NCBI RefSeq assembly: GCF_025403485.1
Contig: NZ_CP099966.1
Coordinates: 3,447,001 to 3,511,000, forward strand
Length of the DNA stretch: 64,000 nucleotides
Source of the DNA: Chryseobacterium paludis
Lineage (GTDB): Bacteria > Bacteroidota > Bacteroidia > Flavobacteriales > Weeksellaceae
Direction: 5' to 3'
The translations under genes and the position numbers were made by a program. The notes under the pieces were generated by a model, which was not told the DNA's origin, ran no database searches, and saw nothing but the letters and a program-made list of their open reading frames with translations. Of this stretch, positions 44,410-53,195 are shown piece after piece; positions within the stretch are counted from its first letter, which is position 1; each line of letters opens with the position of its first letter.

Positions 44410-46539
44410 ATGTGGAAAAATTTTAAACTCAATAAATTTTTACTTCTAATTCCATTGACAAGTCTAATGTTTTGTTTCAACTCGCCTAAGAATGATGATG
44501 AAAAGATGCAGACGATAATGGTGAGCGTAAAGAATACACTTTCTTATTTGCATTATAGCCCAAAACCCATCAATGATGCTTATTCAAAAGATGTTTATAA
44601 GCATTATTTTGAAATGGTAGATCCTGGAAAAAGATATTTTCTTCAATCGGATATGGATGAATTCGGCAAACATGAAACAAAGCTGGATGATTATCTGAAC
44701 CTTGGAGATTTAACATTTTATAAACTTACTATCGATAGGTTATACCAAAGAGTAGATGAAATTGATAAGATTACCCAGGACATTTTCAGTAAGCCTATCA
44801 ACCTGGAGGAAGATGAGACCCTTACTCTGGAACCAAAACTAAAAAAAATCCCGGGCAACAAGCAAGAGCAGTATAATGAATGGAGAAAATTCATAAAATA
44901 TAATATCCTTCAGGAGATTGAATCTATGAATAGTAAAGAGCAGGCTCAAAAAGAAAAAAAGGACTCTGTACAAAAATTCAATCTAAAGGATACAATTAAG
45001 CTTCAGATCCTTACTCCCGATCAAAAAAGAGTAAAAGCTACAGATGAAGTAAAAGACCTTGTGAAAGAGACATTCACAAGATTTAAAAAGAGAAAAAAGA
45101 TGGATTGGTTCACGGTGTATATGAATGCATATACGGAGGTTTTTGATCCACATACCAACTATTATTCTCCAAAAGATAAAGAAGATTTCGATACACAGTT
45201 TACTGGAAAAGTAATTGGTATTGGAGCCATTATTCAGGAGAAAAAAGGGAATCTTTATCTGGGTGCTTTAACGATTGGAGCTCCGGCATGGAAATCGAAG
45301 CAGCTTTCAGAAGGTGATAAGATCCTGAAAGTAAAGTCTAAACCTAAAGAAGATGCAGTAAACGTAGTAGGAATGCTTTCTGATGAGGCGGTAAGATTGA
45401 TCAGAGGTGAAAAAGGAACTCCTGTAACACTTACGGTTCAGAAAAAAGATGGTACAACTAAAGAGGTTACCATGATCCGTGAAGAAGTAGCTATTGAAGA
45501 TACTTTTGCAAAAAGTGTAGTTGTAAACTCTCCAAACGGAAAGAAATATGGTTTCATCAATTTACCAAGCTTTAACGCTGATTTTGAAGATTCTAAAGGT
45601 AGAAACGCTTCAGATGATATCAAAAATGAGATTATTAAATTAAAGGCTCAGAATATTGAAGGGATTGTTCTAGATCTAAGAAATAATGGGGGTGGATCAT
45701 TAACGGAAGTTGGTGATATTATGGGACTTTTCATGAATGCCGGACCTTATGTTCAAGTAAAAGATGGAAACGGTAAAATCCAGACCTTAAAGAATAAAAA
45801 TGAAACTCCAATCTGGACAGGGCCGTTAGTAATTATGCAAAATGAACTTTCAGCTTCAGCTTCAGAGATTTTAGCTGGAGTAATGCAAGATTACGGAAGA
45901 GCAGTGATTGTGGGTGCTCCACAATCTTTCGGAAAAGGAACTGTACAGACTTTTGTAGATCTGAACAGATTCTTAAATACAGAGGATGATTTCGGATCAT
46001 TAAAGCTAACCATTCAAAAGTTTTATAGAATTACTGGAGAATCTAATCAGAGAAAAGGAATTGTTTCAGATATTCAGATGAAAGATTTCTTTACGTATGC
46101 TGAAATAGGAGAGCGATATGACGACTTTGCGCTGGCTTGGGATAAGATTCCAAGTGCACAGTTCCAAAAATTAAACTATTTTGATGTTAAAGCATTGGAA
46201 AAAGCAAGTAATGATAGAATGGCTAAAAACTCAAACTATCAATTGTTATTGGAATCTGCTCAATGGAGAGAGAAATTGGATAAAGAAGAAACAATTACAT
46301 TAAATATTACGAAGTTCAATGAAGTTATGAAGCAGAGAAAAGCTCAGATTGAGAAGTTCAAAGCGCTGACTAAATTTATGAATGGACTTCAGTTTACAAT
46401 GTATCCAAATGAAGTTGAACGTGAGAAGAAAGATGAAGCATTTAAGAAGAAGTCTGAAATGTGGATTAAAAATCTTAAAAAAGATGTATACCTACAGGAA
46501 GCAATGAACATTATTGCAGACATGAGTGTAAAATCATAA
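44410..46539 (+). CDS. Carboxy-terminal (tail-specific) protease, S41A family
   Basis: The 709-residue protein has an N-terminal membrane or signal segment (FLLLIPLTSLMFCF, where a Cys makes a lipoprotein possible). The Prc-type N-terminal domain contains LHYSPKPINDAYS, followed by a PDZ domain (about 240-335) and the S41 catalytic domain with Ser in NELSASASEILAG (near 483) and Lys in SFGKGTVQ (near 509). A C-terminal DUF3340-type region completes it. It degrades or trims periplasmic proteins from their C-termini and may affect murein hydrolase turnover. It is monocistronic with a strong terminator. Confidence 0.95.
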   Translation: MWKNFKLNKFLLLIPLTSLMFCFNSPKNDDEKMQTIMVSVKNTLSYLHYSPKPINDAYSKDVYKHYFEMVDPGKRYFLQSDMDEFGKHETKLDDYLNLGDLTFYKLTIDRLYQRVDEIDKITQDIFSKPINLEEDETLTLEPKLKKIPGNKQEQYNEWRKFIKYNILQEIESMNSKEQAQKEKKDSVQKFNLKDTIKLQILTPDQKRVKATDEVKDLVKETFTRFKKRKKMDWFTVYMNAYTEVFDPHTNYYSPKDKEDFDTQFTGKVIGIGAIIQEKKGNLYLGALTIGAPAWKSKQLSEGDKILKVKSKPKEDAVNVVGMLSDEAVRLIRGEKGTPVTLTVQKKDGTTKEVTMIREEVAIEDTFAKSVVVNSPNGKKYGFINLPSFNADFEDSKGRNASDDIKNEIIKLKAQNIEGIVLDLRNNGGGSLTEVGDIMGLFMNAGPYVQVKDGNGKIQTLKNKNETPIWTGPLVIMQNELSASASEILAGVMQDYGRAVIVGAPQSFGKGTVQTFVDLNRFLNTEDDFGSLKLTIQKFYRITGESNQRKGIVSDIQMKDFFTYAEIGERYDDFALAWDKIPSAQFQKLNYFDVKALEKASNDRMAKNSNYQLLLESAQWREKLDKEETITLNITKFNEVMKQRKAQIEKFKALTKFMNGLQFTMYPNEVEREKKDEAFKKKSEMWIKNLKKDVYLQEAMNIIADMSVKS

Positions 46540-46543
46540 TCTA

Positions 46544-46572
46544 AAATACCCGGCCTGAAAGGCCGGGTATTT
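46544..46572 (+). terminator. Terminator of the S41 protease gene
   Basis: The 12-bp GC-rich stem AAATACCCGGCC/GGCCGGGTATTT has a TGAAA loop and is followed by more T. It is 5 bases after the stop codon. Confidence 0.92.
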
Positions 46573-46600
46573 TTTAAGGCTTATAAAAAATAAATTAAAT

Positions 46601-46628
46601 AAAAGCGGGAATTTATATTCCCGCTTTT
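46601..46628. terminator. Second terminator between the protease and sodC
   Basis: The 12-bp stem AAAAGCGGGAAT/ATTCCCGCTTTT has a TTAT loop and T and A tracts on both sides. It probably acts for the leftward sodC transcript and as a back-up for the protease. Confidence 0.85.
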
Positions 46629-46637
46629 ATTTTTAAA

Positions 46638-46657
46638 ACTGTTTAGTACTAAACAGT
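46638..46657. repeat. Perfect 20-bp palindrome next to the sodC end
   Basis: ACTGTTTAGTACTAAACAGT is fully self-complementary with no spacer. It is the third hairpin-forming element in 115 bases; seven T follow on the plus strand after CA. It could be a third terminator or a dimeric protein site. Confidence 0.6.
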
Positions 46658-46686
46658 CATTTTTTTAATGGTTAGATGTGCAAGTA

Positions 46687-47190
46687 TTACTTGATCTCTA
46701 CACATCCCACTCGTCCACCGGCATTTCCTGTTGGCTGAGTATGAAAGTCATCTGCAGCAGCATGTACAATAAGCCCTTTTCCAATGATATTCTTAGACTC
46801 ATCGGTACATCCAAGACACCATTTATTGGTTTTGAAAGTTAATGTTGCAGTTCCTGTCTGATCAGCAACCAAGTTACCGATATCTCCCATATGGAAATGT
46901 TCAGCACCCCATTTACCATGGTCATCTTTTGCCGGATTCCAGTGTCCTCCAGTAGAAGTCCCATCAGCAGCAGAACAATCTCCTTTTTCGTGGATGTGTA
47001 CTGCGTGGATTCCCGGAGTTAAATTCGTTACATCCAGTTTCATGATAACTTCATCTCCTTTCTGAGTAAACTTAGCCGTTCCTCCAGTCTGTGTTCCGCT
47101 TTTAGCGTTGACCATGTACGTATTTGTTGTTCCACAAGAAACAGCAAATAGGGCAAATCCTGTTAATAATACTAATTTTTGTAGTTTCAT
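46687..47190 (-). CDS. sodC: Cu/Zn superoxide dismutase lipoprotein
   Basis: The 167-residue protein has a lipobox (FAVSC, Cys19). The SOD domain has copper ligands in HAVHIHEKGDC, the bridging and zinc His residues in GGHWNP and EHFHMGDIGN, the zinc Asp, and the last copper His in LIVHAAADD. The active-site Arg lies in GNAGGRVGC, and the two disulphide Cys are present. It removes superoxide in the periplasm or at the outer membrane. It carries an extra CLGC motif (KWCLGCTDESKN) not needed for SOD activity. Its promoter is not clear, and it diverges from the AraC gene. Confidence 0.95.
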   Translation of the reverse strand: MKLQKLVLLTGFALFAVSCGTTNTYMVNAKSGTQTGGTAKFTQKGDEVIMKLDVTNLTPGIHAVHIHEKGDCSAADGTSTGGHWNPAKDDHGKWGAEHFHMGDIGNLVADQTGTATLTFKTNKWCLGCTDESKNIIGKGLIVHAAADDFHTQPTGNAGGRVGCVEIK

Positions 47191-47318
47191 TTTAAAATGA
47201 TTTAAAGTGATTTTTTATGATTACCTAAATTTAGAAATAATTTTCTAAAACACTTTATGATTCTGATCTGTTTTCGAAAATCCGCAATAAAAGACAAATC
47301 TGCTCTATTTAATCTTGT

Positions 47319-47326
47319 TATTTTTG
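47319..47326 (+). promoter_or_regulatory. -7 element of the AraC-type regulator
   Basis: TATTTTTG matches TAnnTTTG and ends 16 bases before the TTG start at 47343. Confidence 0.4.
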
Positions 47327-47342
47327 TGAATAAAAACAATAA

Positions 47343-48245
47343 TTGGAAGAATATAAAAAAAGGATTATTAAAATAATTCAATATATAGAACAGCATCTTG
47401 ACACGGATCTCAGTCTGGAGAAAGTTGCAGAGATCAGCGCATACTCTCCCTTCCATTTTCACCGGGTTTTTAAGCTTATTACCGGAGAAACTCTTCAGAA
47501 TTATACCATAAGAAAGAGGATAGAAAAAAGTGCCTTATATCTTGCTATGAGAAAGAGAGTGGATATAAAGGAAATATATTTAGAATTGGGATTTGACAAT
47601 CATTCGGGTTTTAATAAAGCCTTTAAAAAATATTACGGAAAGTCCCCTTCTGAATTTCGTAAATCTGCTCCTGAAAATTTTCACAAGATCTTAAAAATTG
47701 AAAGCAAGAATGGACAAGTTGATGCCGTTTTTCACCAATATATTTGTAATGTAGAAAACCTATTAAAATGGAGAACAATGAATTTAGAAATTAAAGTCGC
47801 AGATCTGGAAGAGATGCATCTTGCGTCTGTAATGAGCCTTGGTATTGAAAATGTAGAATCGTCTTATGATGTCTTGATCAATTGGGCTAAAAAGAAACAC
47901 TTATTTCCCCGGGATCATGTAAAAATGATTTCTGTGTATCACGACAGCTTCAAAACGACATCTCCGGATAAGGTACGAATTCATGCCGGGATGCTTGTCG
48001 AAGATAAGCTGGAAGCCCAGGATGAGGAGATTTTTCCAGAGATCCTTGAGGCGGGAAAATTTATCATTGGTAGTGGAGAGGTGACTCTTGATGATTTTGA
48101 GCAATGCTGGGTATCTTTATTCTTATGGATGAATGAAAACCATTATACAACCAGAAAAGCTTTCCCATTTGAGATCTACCATTCCAACTTTAAAGAACAT
48201 CCGGAAGGAAAAATGTTGGTTGATTTTTGTATTCCAATACATTAA
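47343..48245 (+). CDS. AraC family regulator with GyrI-like effector domain
   Basis: The 300-residue protein has an N-terminal AraC/XylS double helix-turn-helix (about 8-105: SLEKVAEISAYSPFHFHRVFK and IYLELGFDNHSGFNKAFKKYYGKSP) and a C-terminal GyrI/SOUL-like ligand domain (about 145-300, LEIKVADLEEMHLASV to MLVDFCIPIH). This is the layout of SoxS/Rob-like activators that bind small hydrophobic compounds. The start is TTG; no ATG precedes the first helix. It lies just upstream of the TonB receptor on the same strand but with its own promoter. Confidence 0.88.
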   Translation: MEEYKKRIIKIIQYIEQHLDTDLSLEKVAEISAYSPFHFHRVFKLITGETLQNYTIRKRIEKSALYLAMRKRVDIKEIYLELGFDNHSGFNKAFKKYYGKSPSEFRKSAPENFHKILKIESKNGQVDAVFHQYICNVENLLKWRTMNLEIKVADLEEMHLASVMSLGIENVESSYDVLINWAKKKHLFPRDHVKMISVYHDSFKTTSPDKVRIHAGMLVEDKLEAQDEEIFPEILEAGKFIIGSGEVTLDDFEQCWVSLFLWMNENHYTTRKAFPFEIYHSNFKEHPEGKMLVDFCIPIH

Positions 48246-48249
48246 TTTC

Positions 48250-48320
48250 CGGTTCAGTATTCAAACTATACCTTTCAGTAATATTTTTTTAACTGGAAGG
48301 TATTTTCAATAGTATTTTTG
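48250..48320 (+). promoter_or_regulatory. LytTR-type direct-repeat promoter of the TonB receptor gene
   Basis: The boxes CGGTTCAGTA (48250-48259) and CCTTTCAGTA (48271-48280) are direct repeats with 21-base periodicity. The TTC core of the second box ends 37 bases before TATTTTTG (48313-48320), and the ATG follows at 48339. The same layout precedes the kinase gene and the second 2TM pair. Confidence 0.6.
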
Positions 48321-48338
48321 AATCGAAAATTAACAACC

Positions 48339-50582
48339 ATGAAAATGCAGACACAAAAATTATTATTTCTAATTGCCTTTCTATCGTTCTTTTTAAGTTA
48401 CACTCAAGTAAAAATTACAGGGAAGGTAACCTTTAGAAATAAGGGGGTTAGTGATATCAACGTCACATTGAAAGGAACTTACGACGGTGCTACAACAGAT
48501 GCTAAAGGTAATTTCTCTTTTGAAACCACTGAAAAAGGGGATCATATACTTACTTTTACCCATCCAAAATATAACGATGTTGAAAAGCCGATTGTCATTG
48601 GAAATCAAGACATAGCTGTAGATGCGGAACTGAAAGAGCAGATCAACGAAATTGACGCGGTGGTGATTTCTGCAGGATCGATAGAAGCCAGTGATAAAAA
48701 AAGAGCGACCGCATTATTGACACCGATTGATATCTACACAACAGCAGGAGCAGACGGACAGATTTCTTCAGCATTGAATTATCTTCCAGGAGTGCAGAAA
48801 GTAGGAGAAACGGAAGGCTTATTTATCAGAGGTGGTACTGGAACAGAATCTAAGATCTTTATGGATGGAAGCCTTATCAATAATTATTTCTCCAGTTCAG
48901 TTCCTGGAATTGCAGGAAGGGACCGATTCAATACTTCTCTTTTTAAAGGAAATGTATTTTCCAGTGGTGGATATTCAGCTTTATATGGGCAGGCTCTTTC
49001 AGGAGCGTTAATGCTTGAGAGTGTTGATTTACCTGATCAGAGCTCTTATGATTTTGGCATTTCTCCAATCTTTCTAAGTGGTGGGTTTCAAAAATTAAGC
49101 GATGATAAAAATCACTCGTATGGTGCTACTTTAGGATATTCTCTTTTAAGTCTTATGTCTAATGTTCTCAATTTCAATACTGATTTTATTGATGCACCGC
49201 AAGGTCTAAATGGAGATGCTAATTTTCGGATTAAAACAAAATCCGGAGGATTTTTTAAGTATTACGGAATGTATGACACGAATAAAATGGGAGTGAGGAC
49301 AGAAAGCTTAGAGCCAGATTATGATTTTGCTCTCGTAAGATTGAAAGGAAAAAACACTTACCATAATCTTTCTTTTAAACAAAAGTTCGGAAAGTATCTG
49401 TTAAATACAGGAGCTTCCTATTCATACAACAGATCAGATCTTAATTTCTCAACAGAAAAAAGCGAGATAGAATCCGATAAGACACAGCTTTTGACTACCG
49501 GAAATTACATCAATTTTAAAGCTGTTTTGGAAAGAAAGATCAATAAAATAAGTGCAGTGCGTGGCGGCGTTGAATTAAATAATGCCGATGAAAAGCTAAA
49601 TTTTGAAGAGGTAAACAAGCATTATCAGGATTTTATCTCTTCTGTTTTTGCTGAAACAGATTTAGGATTTAGCAATCAGTTTTCAGCGAAGATAGGAGTG
49701 CGGGCTGAAAATTCTTCTTTCTTAAATAAAAGCAATATTGCTCCTCGTTTAGCCTTAGCTTATCGTTTAGCTCAAAACTGGACCACTTCTTTCGCATATG
49801 GCCTTTTCTATCAAAACCCCGAAAGCAAATATATTAATGGGCCTGCCAATTTGGATTTTCAAAAATCACAGCATTACATTCTCCAGGTTCAAAGAACATC
49901 AGAGGGAAGGAGTTTGAGATTTGAAGCTTTTTATAAAAAATATGATCAGCTGATAAAAGTGAAGGATATTGCTTCAATCAATGATCAGAGCCAACCTGTT
50001 CAGACAGCCATCAATAACAATGGATATGGCTATGCAAAAGGATTGGAATTGTTTTGGCGGGACAAAAAAACATTTGAAAATATTGATTACTGGATCAGTT
50101 ATTCATTTTTGGATTCTAAAAGGGATTTTATGAATTATCCTGTTAGCTTAAAGCCTAATTTTGCATCAGAGCATACCCTATCAGCGGTTGCCAAGAGATT
50201 TATTCCTGAGTGGAAATTAGGGGTTAATCTTTCTTACACCTATGCAAAAGGCCGTCCTTATTATGATATTGCAACGAAAGACGTAAACGGAAACATTGTA
50301 AGTTTTACGAGAAATGAAGGAAGGTTGAAAGATTATAATGCTCTCAATTTGAGCTTTAATTATCTTCCCAATCTTGGAAAAAAAGAGGCAAAGATGTTTA
50401 CTGTTTTCGTGTTGAGTATTTCCAATATACTGGGAACAAAAAATGTATATGGATACAATTTTTCACAAGATGGATCCAGAAGCTCTACAGTGGTTCCTCC
50501 AGTAAATACATTTGTCTTCGTTGGAGCATTTATCAGCTTCGGAGTTGATAAGACACAAGATGCAATCAATAATAATTTATAA
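48339..50582 (+). CDS. TonB-dependent outer-membrane receptor
   Basis: The protein is 747 residues long from ATG at 48339; an in-frame TTG at 48318 lies inside the -7 promoter element. It has a signal peptide (LLFLIAFLSFFLSYTQ), a carboxypeptidase-like regulatory domain (about 22-105, VKITGKVTFRNKGVSD), a plug domain (about 110-230, ALNYLPGVQKVGETEGLFIRGG) and a 22-strand type barrel to the C-terminus. There is no SusD partner, so it is a SusC-unlike transporter, perhaps for a siderophore, peptide or metal. Control by the nearby LytTR regulator is suggested by its promoter boxes. Confidence 0.92.
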   Translation: MKMQTQKLLFLIAFLSFFLSYTQVKITGKVTFRNKGVSDINVTLKGTYDGATTDAKGNFSFETTEKGDHILTFTHPKYNDVEKPIVIGNQDIAVDAELKEQINEIDAVVISAGSIEASDKKRATALLTPIDIYTTAGADGQISSALNYLPGVQKVGETEGLFIRGGTGTESKIFMDGSLINNYFSSSVPGIAGRDRFNTSLFKGNVFSSGGYSALYGQALSGALMLESVDLPDQSSYDFGISPIFLSGGFQKLSDDKNHSYGATLGYSLLSLMSNVLNFNTDFIDAPQGLNGDANFRIKTKSGGFFKYYGMYDTNKMGVRTESLEPDYDFALVRLKGKNTYHNLSFKQKFGKYLLNTGASYSYNRSDLNFSTEKSEIESDKTQLLTTGNYINFKAVLERKINKISAVRGGVELNNADEKLNFEEVNKHYQDFISSVFAETDLGFSNQFSAKIGVRAENSSFLNKSNIAPRLALAYRLAQNWTTSFAYGLFYQNPESKYINGPANLDFQKSQHYILQVQRTSEGRSLRFEAFYKKYDQLIKVKDIASINDQSQPVQTAINNNGYGYAKGLELFWRDKKTFENIDYWISYSFLDSKRDFMNYPVSLKPNFASEHTLSAVAKRFIPEWKLGVNLSYTYAKGRPYYDIATKDVNGNIVSFTRNEGRLKDYNALNLSFNYLPNLGKKEAKMFTVFVLSISNILGTKNVYGYNFSQDGSRSSTVVPPVNTFVFVGAFISFGVDKTQDAINNNL

Positions 50583-50676
50583 TAAAATAAAAGACTGTAT
50601 TTTTAATCACGTGATGACATACATGAAATACATATCTTTCTATACAATAAAACGAACTCTAAAAAAATAAAAAACA

Positions 50677-51327
50677 ATGAAAAAGTATCTATTAAGTTTT
50701 GCTTTAGCTTTTATGAGCTTAACCGCTTTTGCTCAGGCCGATTATGAAAAAATAATGTCTGAAAAAATCGCAAAGATCGAAACCTGTAAGACAGCAGAGG
50801 ACTTCCAAACCTTAGCAAACGATTTTGAGAGAATAGGAAGTAAAGAAAGTGGAAAATGGCTTCCAAGTTACTATACGGCATTTTCTTATATCCAAAAAGG
50901 GAGAGTGATGATGAGAGAAGGGAAAACCCAGGATCTGGATGAGGTAGCTAATCAGGCTGAAAAACATTTGGCTACAGCACAAAATCTTGCAGGAGCAGAT
51001 AATGCGGAAATTCATCTCCTTAGAAAAATGGCTTATTCTTTAAGAATGATGGTAAATCCACAACAGAGATATATGACTGACGGAATGAAAGCTATAGAAG
51101 AGCTTAAAATAGCAGAAAAGTTGGATCCCAACAATCCAAGAATTGCTCTGATTAAAGCCGAAGACCTCTACTTTACTCCAGAACAATATGGGGGAAGTAA
51201 AACAAAAGGGATTGAAATGTTTAAAAAGACATTGGACCAATATAATATCTACAAGCCAAAAACGGCAATGGATCCAAATTGGGGGAAAGGAGAGGCAGAA
51301 TATTTTATCAGTCAGCCAGCAAAATAG
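50677..51327 (+). CDS. Secreted TPR-like helical protein, unknown function
   Basis: The 216-residue protein has a signal peptide (LSFALAFMSLTAFAQ). The mature part is helical with TPR-like spacing (EVANQAEKHLATAQNL, ELKIAEKLDPNNPRIALIKAEDLYF) and ends with GEAEYFISQPAK. The family is widespread in Bacteroidota but functionally undefined. It lies 94 bases after the TonB receptor gene on the same strand with no terminator between, so cotranscription is likely and a periplasmic role with that receptor is possible. Confidence 0.7.
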   Translation: MKKYLLSFALAFMSLTAFAQADYEKIMSEKIAKIETCKTAEDFQTLANDFERIGSKESGKWLPSYYTAFSYIQKGRVMMREGKTQDLDEVANQAEKHLATAQNLAGADNAEIHLLRKMAYSLRMMVNPQQRYMTDGMKAIEELKIAEKLDPNNPRIALIKAEDLYFTPEQYGGSKTKGIEMFKKTLDQYNIYKPKTAMDPNWGKGEAEYFISQPAK

Positions 51328-51344
51328 CATTAAAATATAAGATT

Positions 51345-51378
51345 AATAAAAGTCTTCCTCAATAGGAAGACTTTTATT
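51345..51378 (+). terminator. Terminator after the TPR-like gene
   Basis: The 15-bp stem AATAAAAGTCTTCCT/AGGAAGACTTTTATT with a CAAT loop and following T residues ends only 3 bases before the first LytTR-type box of the kinase promoter. Confidence 0.9.
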
Positions 51379-51381
51379 TTG

Positions 51382-51451
51382 CCTTTCAGAACATTAAATT
51401 GACGGTTCGGTGAAAAATAATTTTTGGTACATTTAATATCAACTAATTTTG
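51382..51451 (+). promoter_or_regulatory. LytTR-type direct-repeat promoter of the LytS-2TM operon
   Basis: CCTTTCAGAA (51382-51391) and CGGTTCGGTG (51403-51412) are direct repeats with a 21-base period. The TTC core of the second ends 36 bases before TAATTTTG (51444-51451). TTTG lies 17 bases ahead of that element. The ATG follows at 51469. Confidence 0.6.
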
Positions 51452-51468
51452 AACCAAGAAAAAAACTC

Positions 51469-52800
51469 ATGAAACGTAAAAGTCTTATCGTATTACTTTG
51501 GGTATCCATTGGAACCGCATTATTTTTCTTTTTGTTCTTTACAAAAGAAAAGACGATAGATAATTTTATGCTTTCCTTTCTTATTTCCACCATGTATTCT
51601 TTTCTTTTGGGGATGGGAAATGGGCTAATAAACGACTATCTAAATAAAAAGATTCCGTGGTCGGAGGCAACTACTAAAAGAGCCATATTAAGTATTGTTT
51701 CAATTCTTATAGCTAACATTATCTTGGTCTACATCTGCAACTATATCAATTTTGTTATTTTTCAGAAAGCAGCCACTCCGGAGGAATTTTTTTCAGGGAA
51801 GTATAATTTTACCAACTGGTTTATGGTGAATATTGCCCTGCTTATTTCTGCCTTTCTCCATGCTAGAGGATTTATGGAAGAGCTCAAAAAGACCTCTAAG
51901 AAAGAGGTAGTAGAGCAGAAATTAATTGCAACATCTGCAAATGCACAGTTTGAGACGCTTAAAAATCAGCTGGATCCACACTTTCTTTTTAATTCCTTAA
52001 ATGTTTTAAGCTCTTTAATTGATGAAAACCCAAAACAGGCTCAGAAGTTTACGGCTTCAATGTCAAAGATTTATCGTTATGTTTTAGAACAAAAAGATAA
52101 AGAACTGGTGACCGTAGAAGATGAAATAGAATTTGCAAAAACCTATTGCGATTTATTAAAAACGAGATTCGAGGATAGTGTAGACTTTATTTTTGATGTA
52201 CGAAAAGAAGATTACAGAAGATATGTAGTTCCGCTTTCTTTGCAGCTGCTTTTGGAAAACTGTATCAAACATAATTTTGCAACATCTTCAAAACCTTTGG
52301 TTATTAAAGTATTTTCAGAAAATGACACTTTATGTATTGAAAACAATCTCCAGGAAAGAGAACAGATCAAGGAAAGTGCAGGAATTGGATTAGCGAATAT
52401 TGTACAGCGCTATTCTCTGCTTACTAAGAGAAATGTTTTTATTGAAAAATCCGAAGATTATTTTAAAGTGAAACTTCCGGTTTTATCAGATAAGCCAACG
52501 GTTGTCGGTTTGAAAAAAGAAGATCAGGATAAAGCATACAAAAGAGCACGAAAGAGGGTAAAAGAAATTAAGGGATTTTATGCCAATCTTATTTCTTATT
52601 GCATTGTTATTCCCTTTTTAATTTTTATTAATATTTATACCCAAAACAAATATCACTGGTTTTGGTGGCCACTGTTAGGATGGGGTATTGGAGTTGCTTC
52701 ACATGCTTTTCAGGTTTTTGGAGTTGGAGAACCTTGGCAGGAAAGGAAAATTCAGGAAATCATGAATAAACAAAAAAACAGAGACAATGGAAACATTTGA
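51469..52800 (+). CDS. LytS/YehU-type sensor histidine kinase fused to a 2TM domain
   Basis: The protein is 443 residues long from ATG at 51469; a TTG 45 bases upstream precedes the promoter element and is rejected. Four N-terminal membrane segments (about 5-25, 35-55, 70-98 and 118-135) are followed by a His_kinase domain with phospho-acceptor His171 in LDPHFLFNSLN. An HATPase domain comes next (LLLENCIKHNF, GIGLANIVQRY), and a C-terminal 2TM domain (about 365-443, RARKRVKEIKGFYANLI and WWPLLGWGIGVASHAF) ends the protein. No other periplasmic sensor is present, so the membrane parts probably sense the signal. The likely partner is the LytTR regulator at 54589. Confidence 0.9.
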   Translation: MKRKSLIVLLWVSIGTALFFFLFFTKEKTIDNFMLSFLISTMYSFLLGMGNGLINDYLNKKIPWSEATTKRAILSIVSILIANIILVYICNYINFVIFQKAATPEEFFSGKYNFTNWFMVNIALLISAFLHARGFMEELKKTSKKEVVEQKLIATSANAQFETLKNQLDPHFLFNSLNVLSSLIDENPKQAQKFTASMSKIYRYVLEQKDKELVTVEDEIEFAKTYCDLLKTRFEDSVDFIFDVRKEDYRRYVVPLSLQLLLENCIKHNFATSSKPLVIKVFSENDTLCIENNLQEREQIKESAGIGLANIVQRYSLLTKRNVFIEKSEDYFKVKLPVLSDKPTVVGLKKEDQDKAYKRARKRVKEIKGFYANLISYCIVIPFLIFINIYTQNKYHWFWWPLLGWGIGVASHAFQVFGVGEPWQERKIQEIMNKQKNRDNGNI

Positions 52801-53089
52801 TGAAAATGATATTCAATATCAGCAAGCCAAAAGAAAGGTAGATAAACTGAGAGGATTTTACGGACACTTATTCTCCTATATTGCTGTAAACATTATGATT
52901 GCTTACTTTAATTATACGAATTTAAAACCAGGAGAAAGCTATTTTGAGTTTAAAAATTTCTTTACTGCAACATTCTGGGGCATTGGACTTCTTGCACATG
53001 CGCTGGTTGTATTTTTACCTAGTTTTAATTTTATGAGAAAATGGGAAGAAAGAAAAATTAAAGAACTAATGGACAAAAATAAAGAATGA
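52787..53089 (+). CDS. 2TM domain protein
   Basis: The 100-residue protein consists almost wholly of one 2TM domain: a basic amphipathic helix (YQQAKRKVDKLRGFYGHLF), two membrane helices (about 25-45 and 63-83) and a tail KWEERKIKELMDK. It overlaps the kinase gene by 14 bases, so the two are translationally coupled. The domain closely resembles the C-terminus of that kinase, which suggests it may associate with it and modulate signalling (inference). Confidence 0.88.
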   Translation: METFDENDIQYQQAKRKVDKLRGFYGHLFSYIAVNIMIAYFNYTNLKPGESYFEFKNFFTATFWGIGLLAHALVVFLPSFNFMRKWEERKIKELMDKNKE

Positions 53090-53195
53090 AGGCAAGGGTG
53101 CTACAAAGTTAAACCGCCAAATGGCTAATGGCAAAACAGTTCATCATAGAGATTTACTACTTCGCAATATTATTCCAAAATCTAAAACAATAACA

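Noticed and set aside
48318..48338. Upstream TTG start for the TonB receptor
   Set aside because: The codon overlaps the -7 element at 48313-48320, and the signal peptide begins properly at 48339.
50606..50615. ATCACGTGAT as a third parS site
   Set aside because: Only the inner 8 bases TCACGTGA agree with the parS core; the outer bases that ParB also reads are wrong.
51424..51468. Upstream TTG start for the LytS-2TM kinase
   Set aside because: The TAnnTTTG element at 51444-51451 lies inside this stretch, so it would be upstream of or at the transcript start.
53090..53195. 25-residue N-terminal extension of the ICMT-like protein
   Set aside because: It is polar, unlike the family N-terminus, and the ATG at 53196 directly precedes the first membrane helix.
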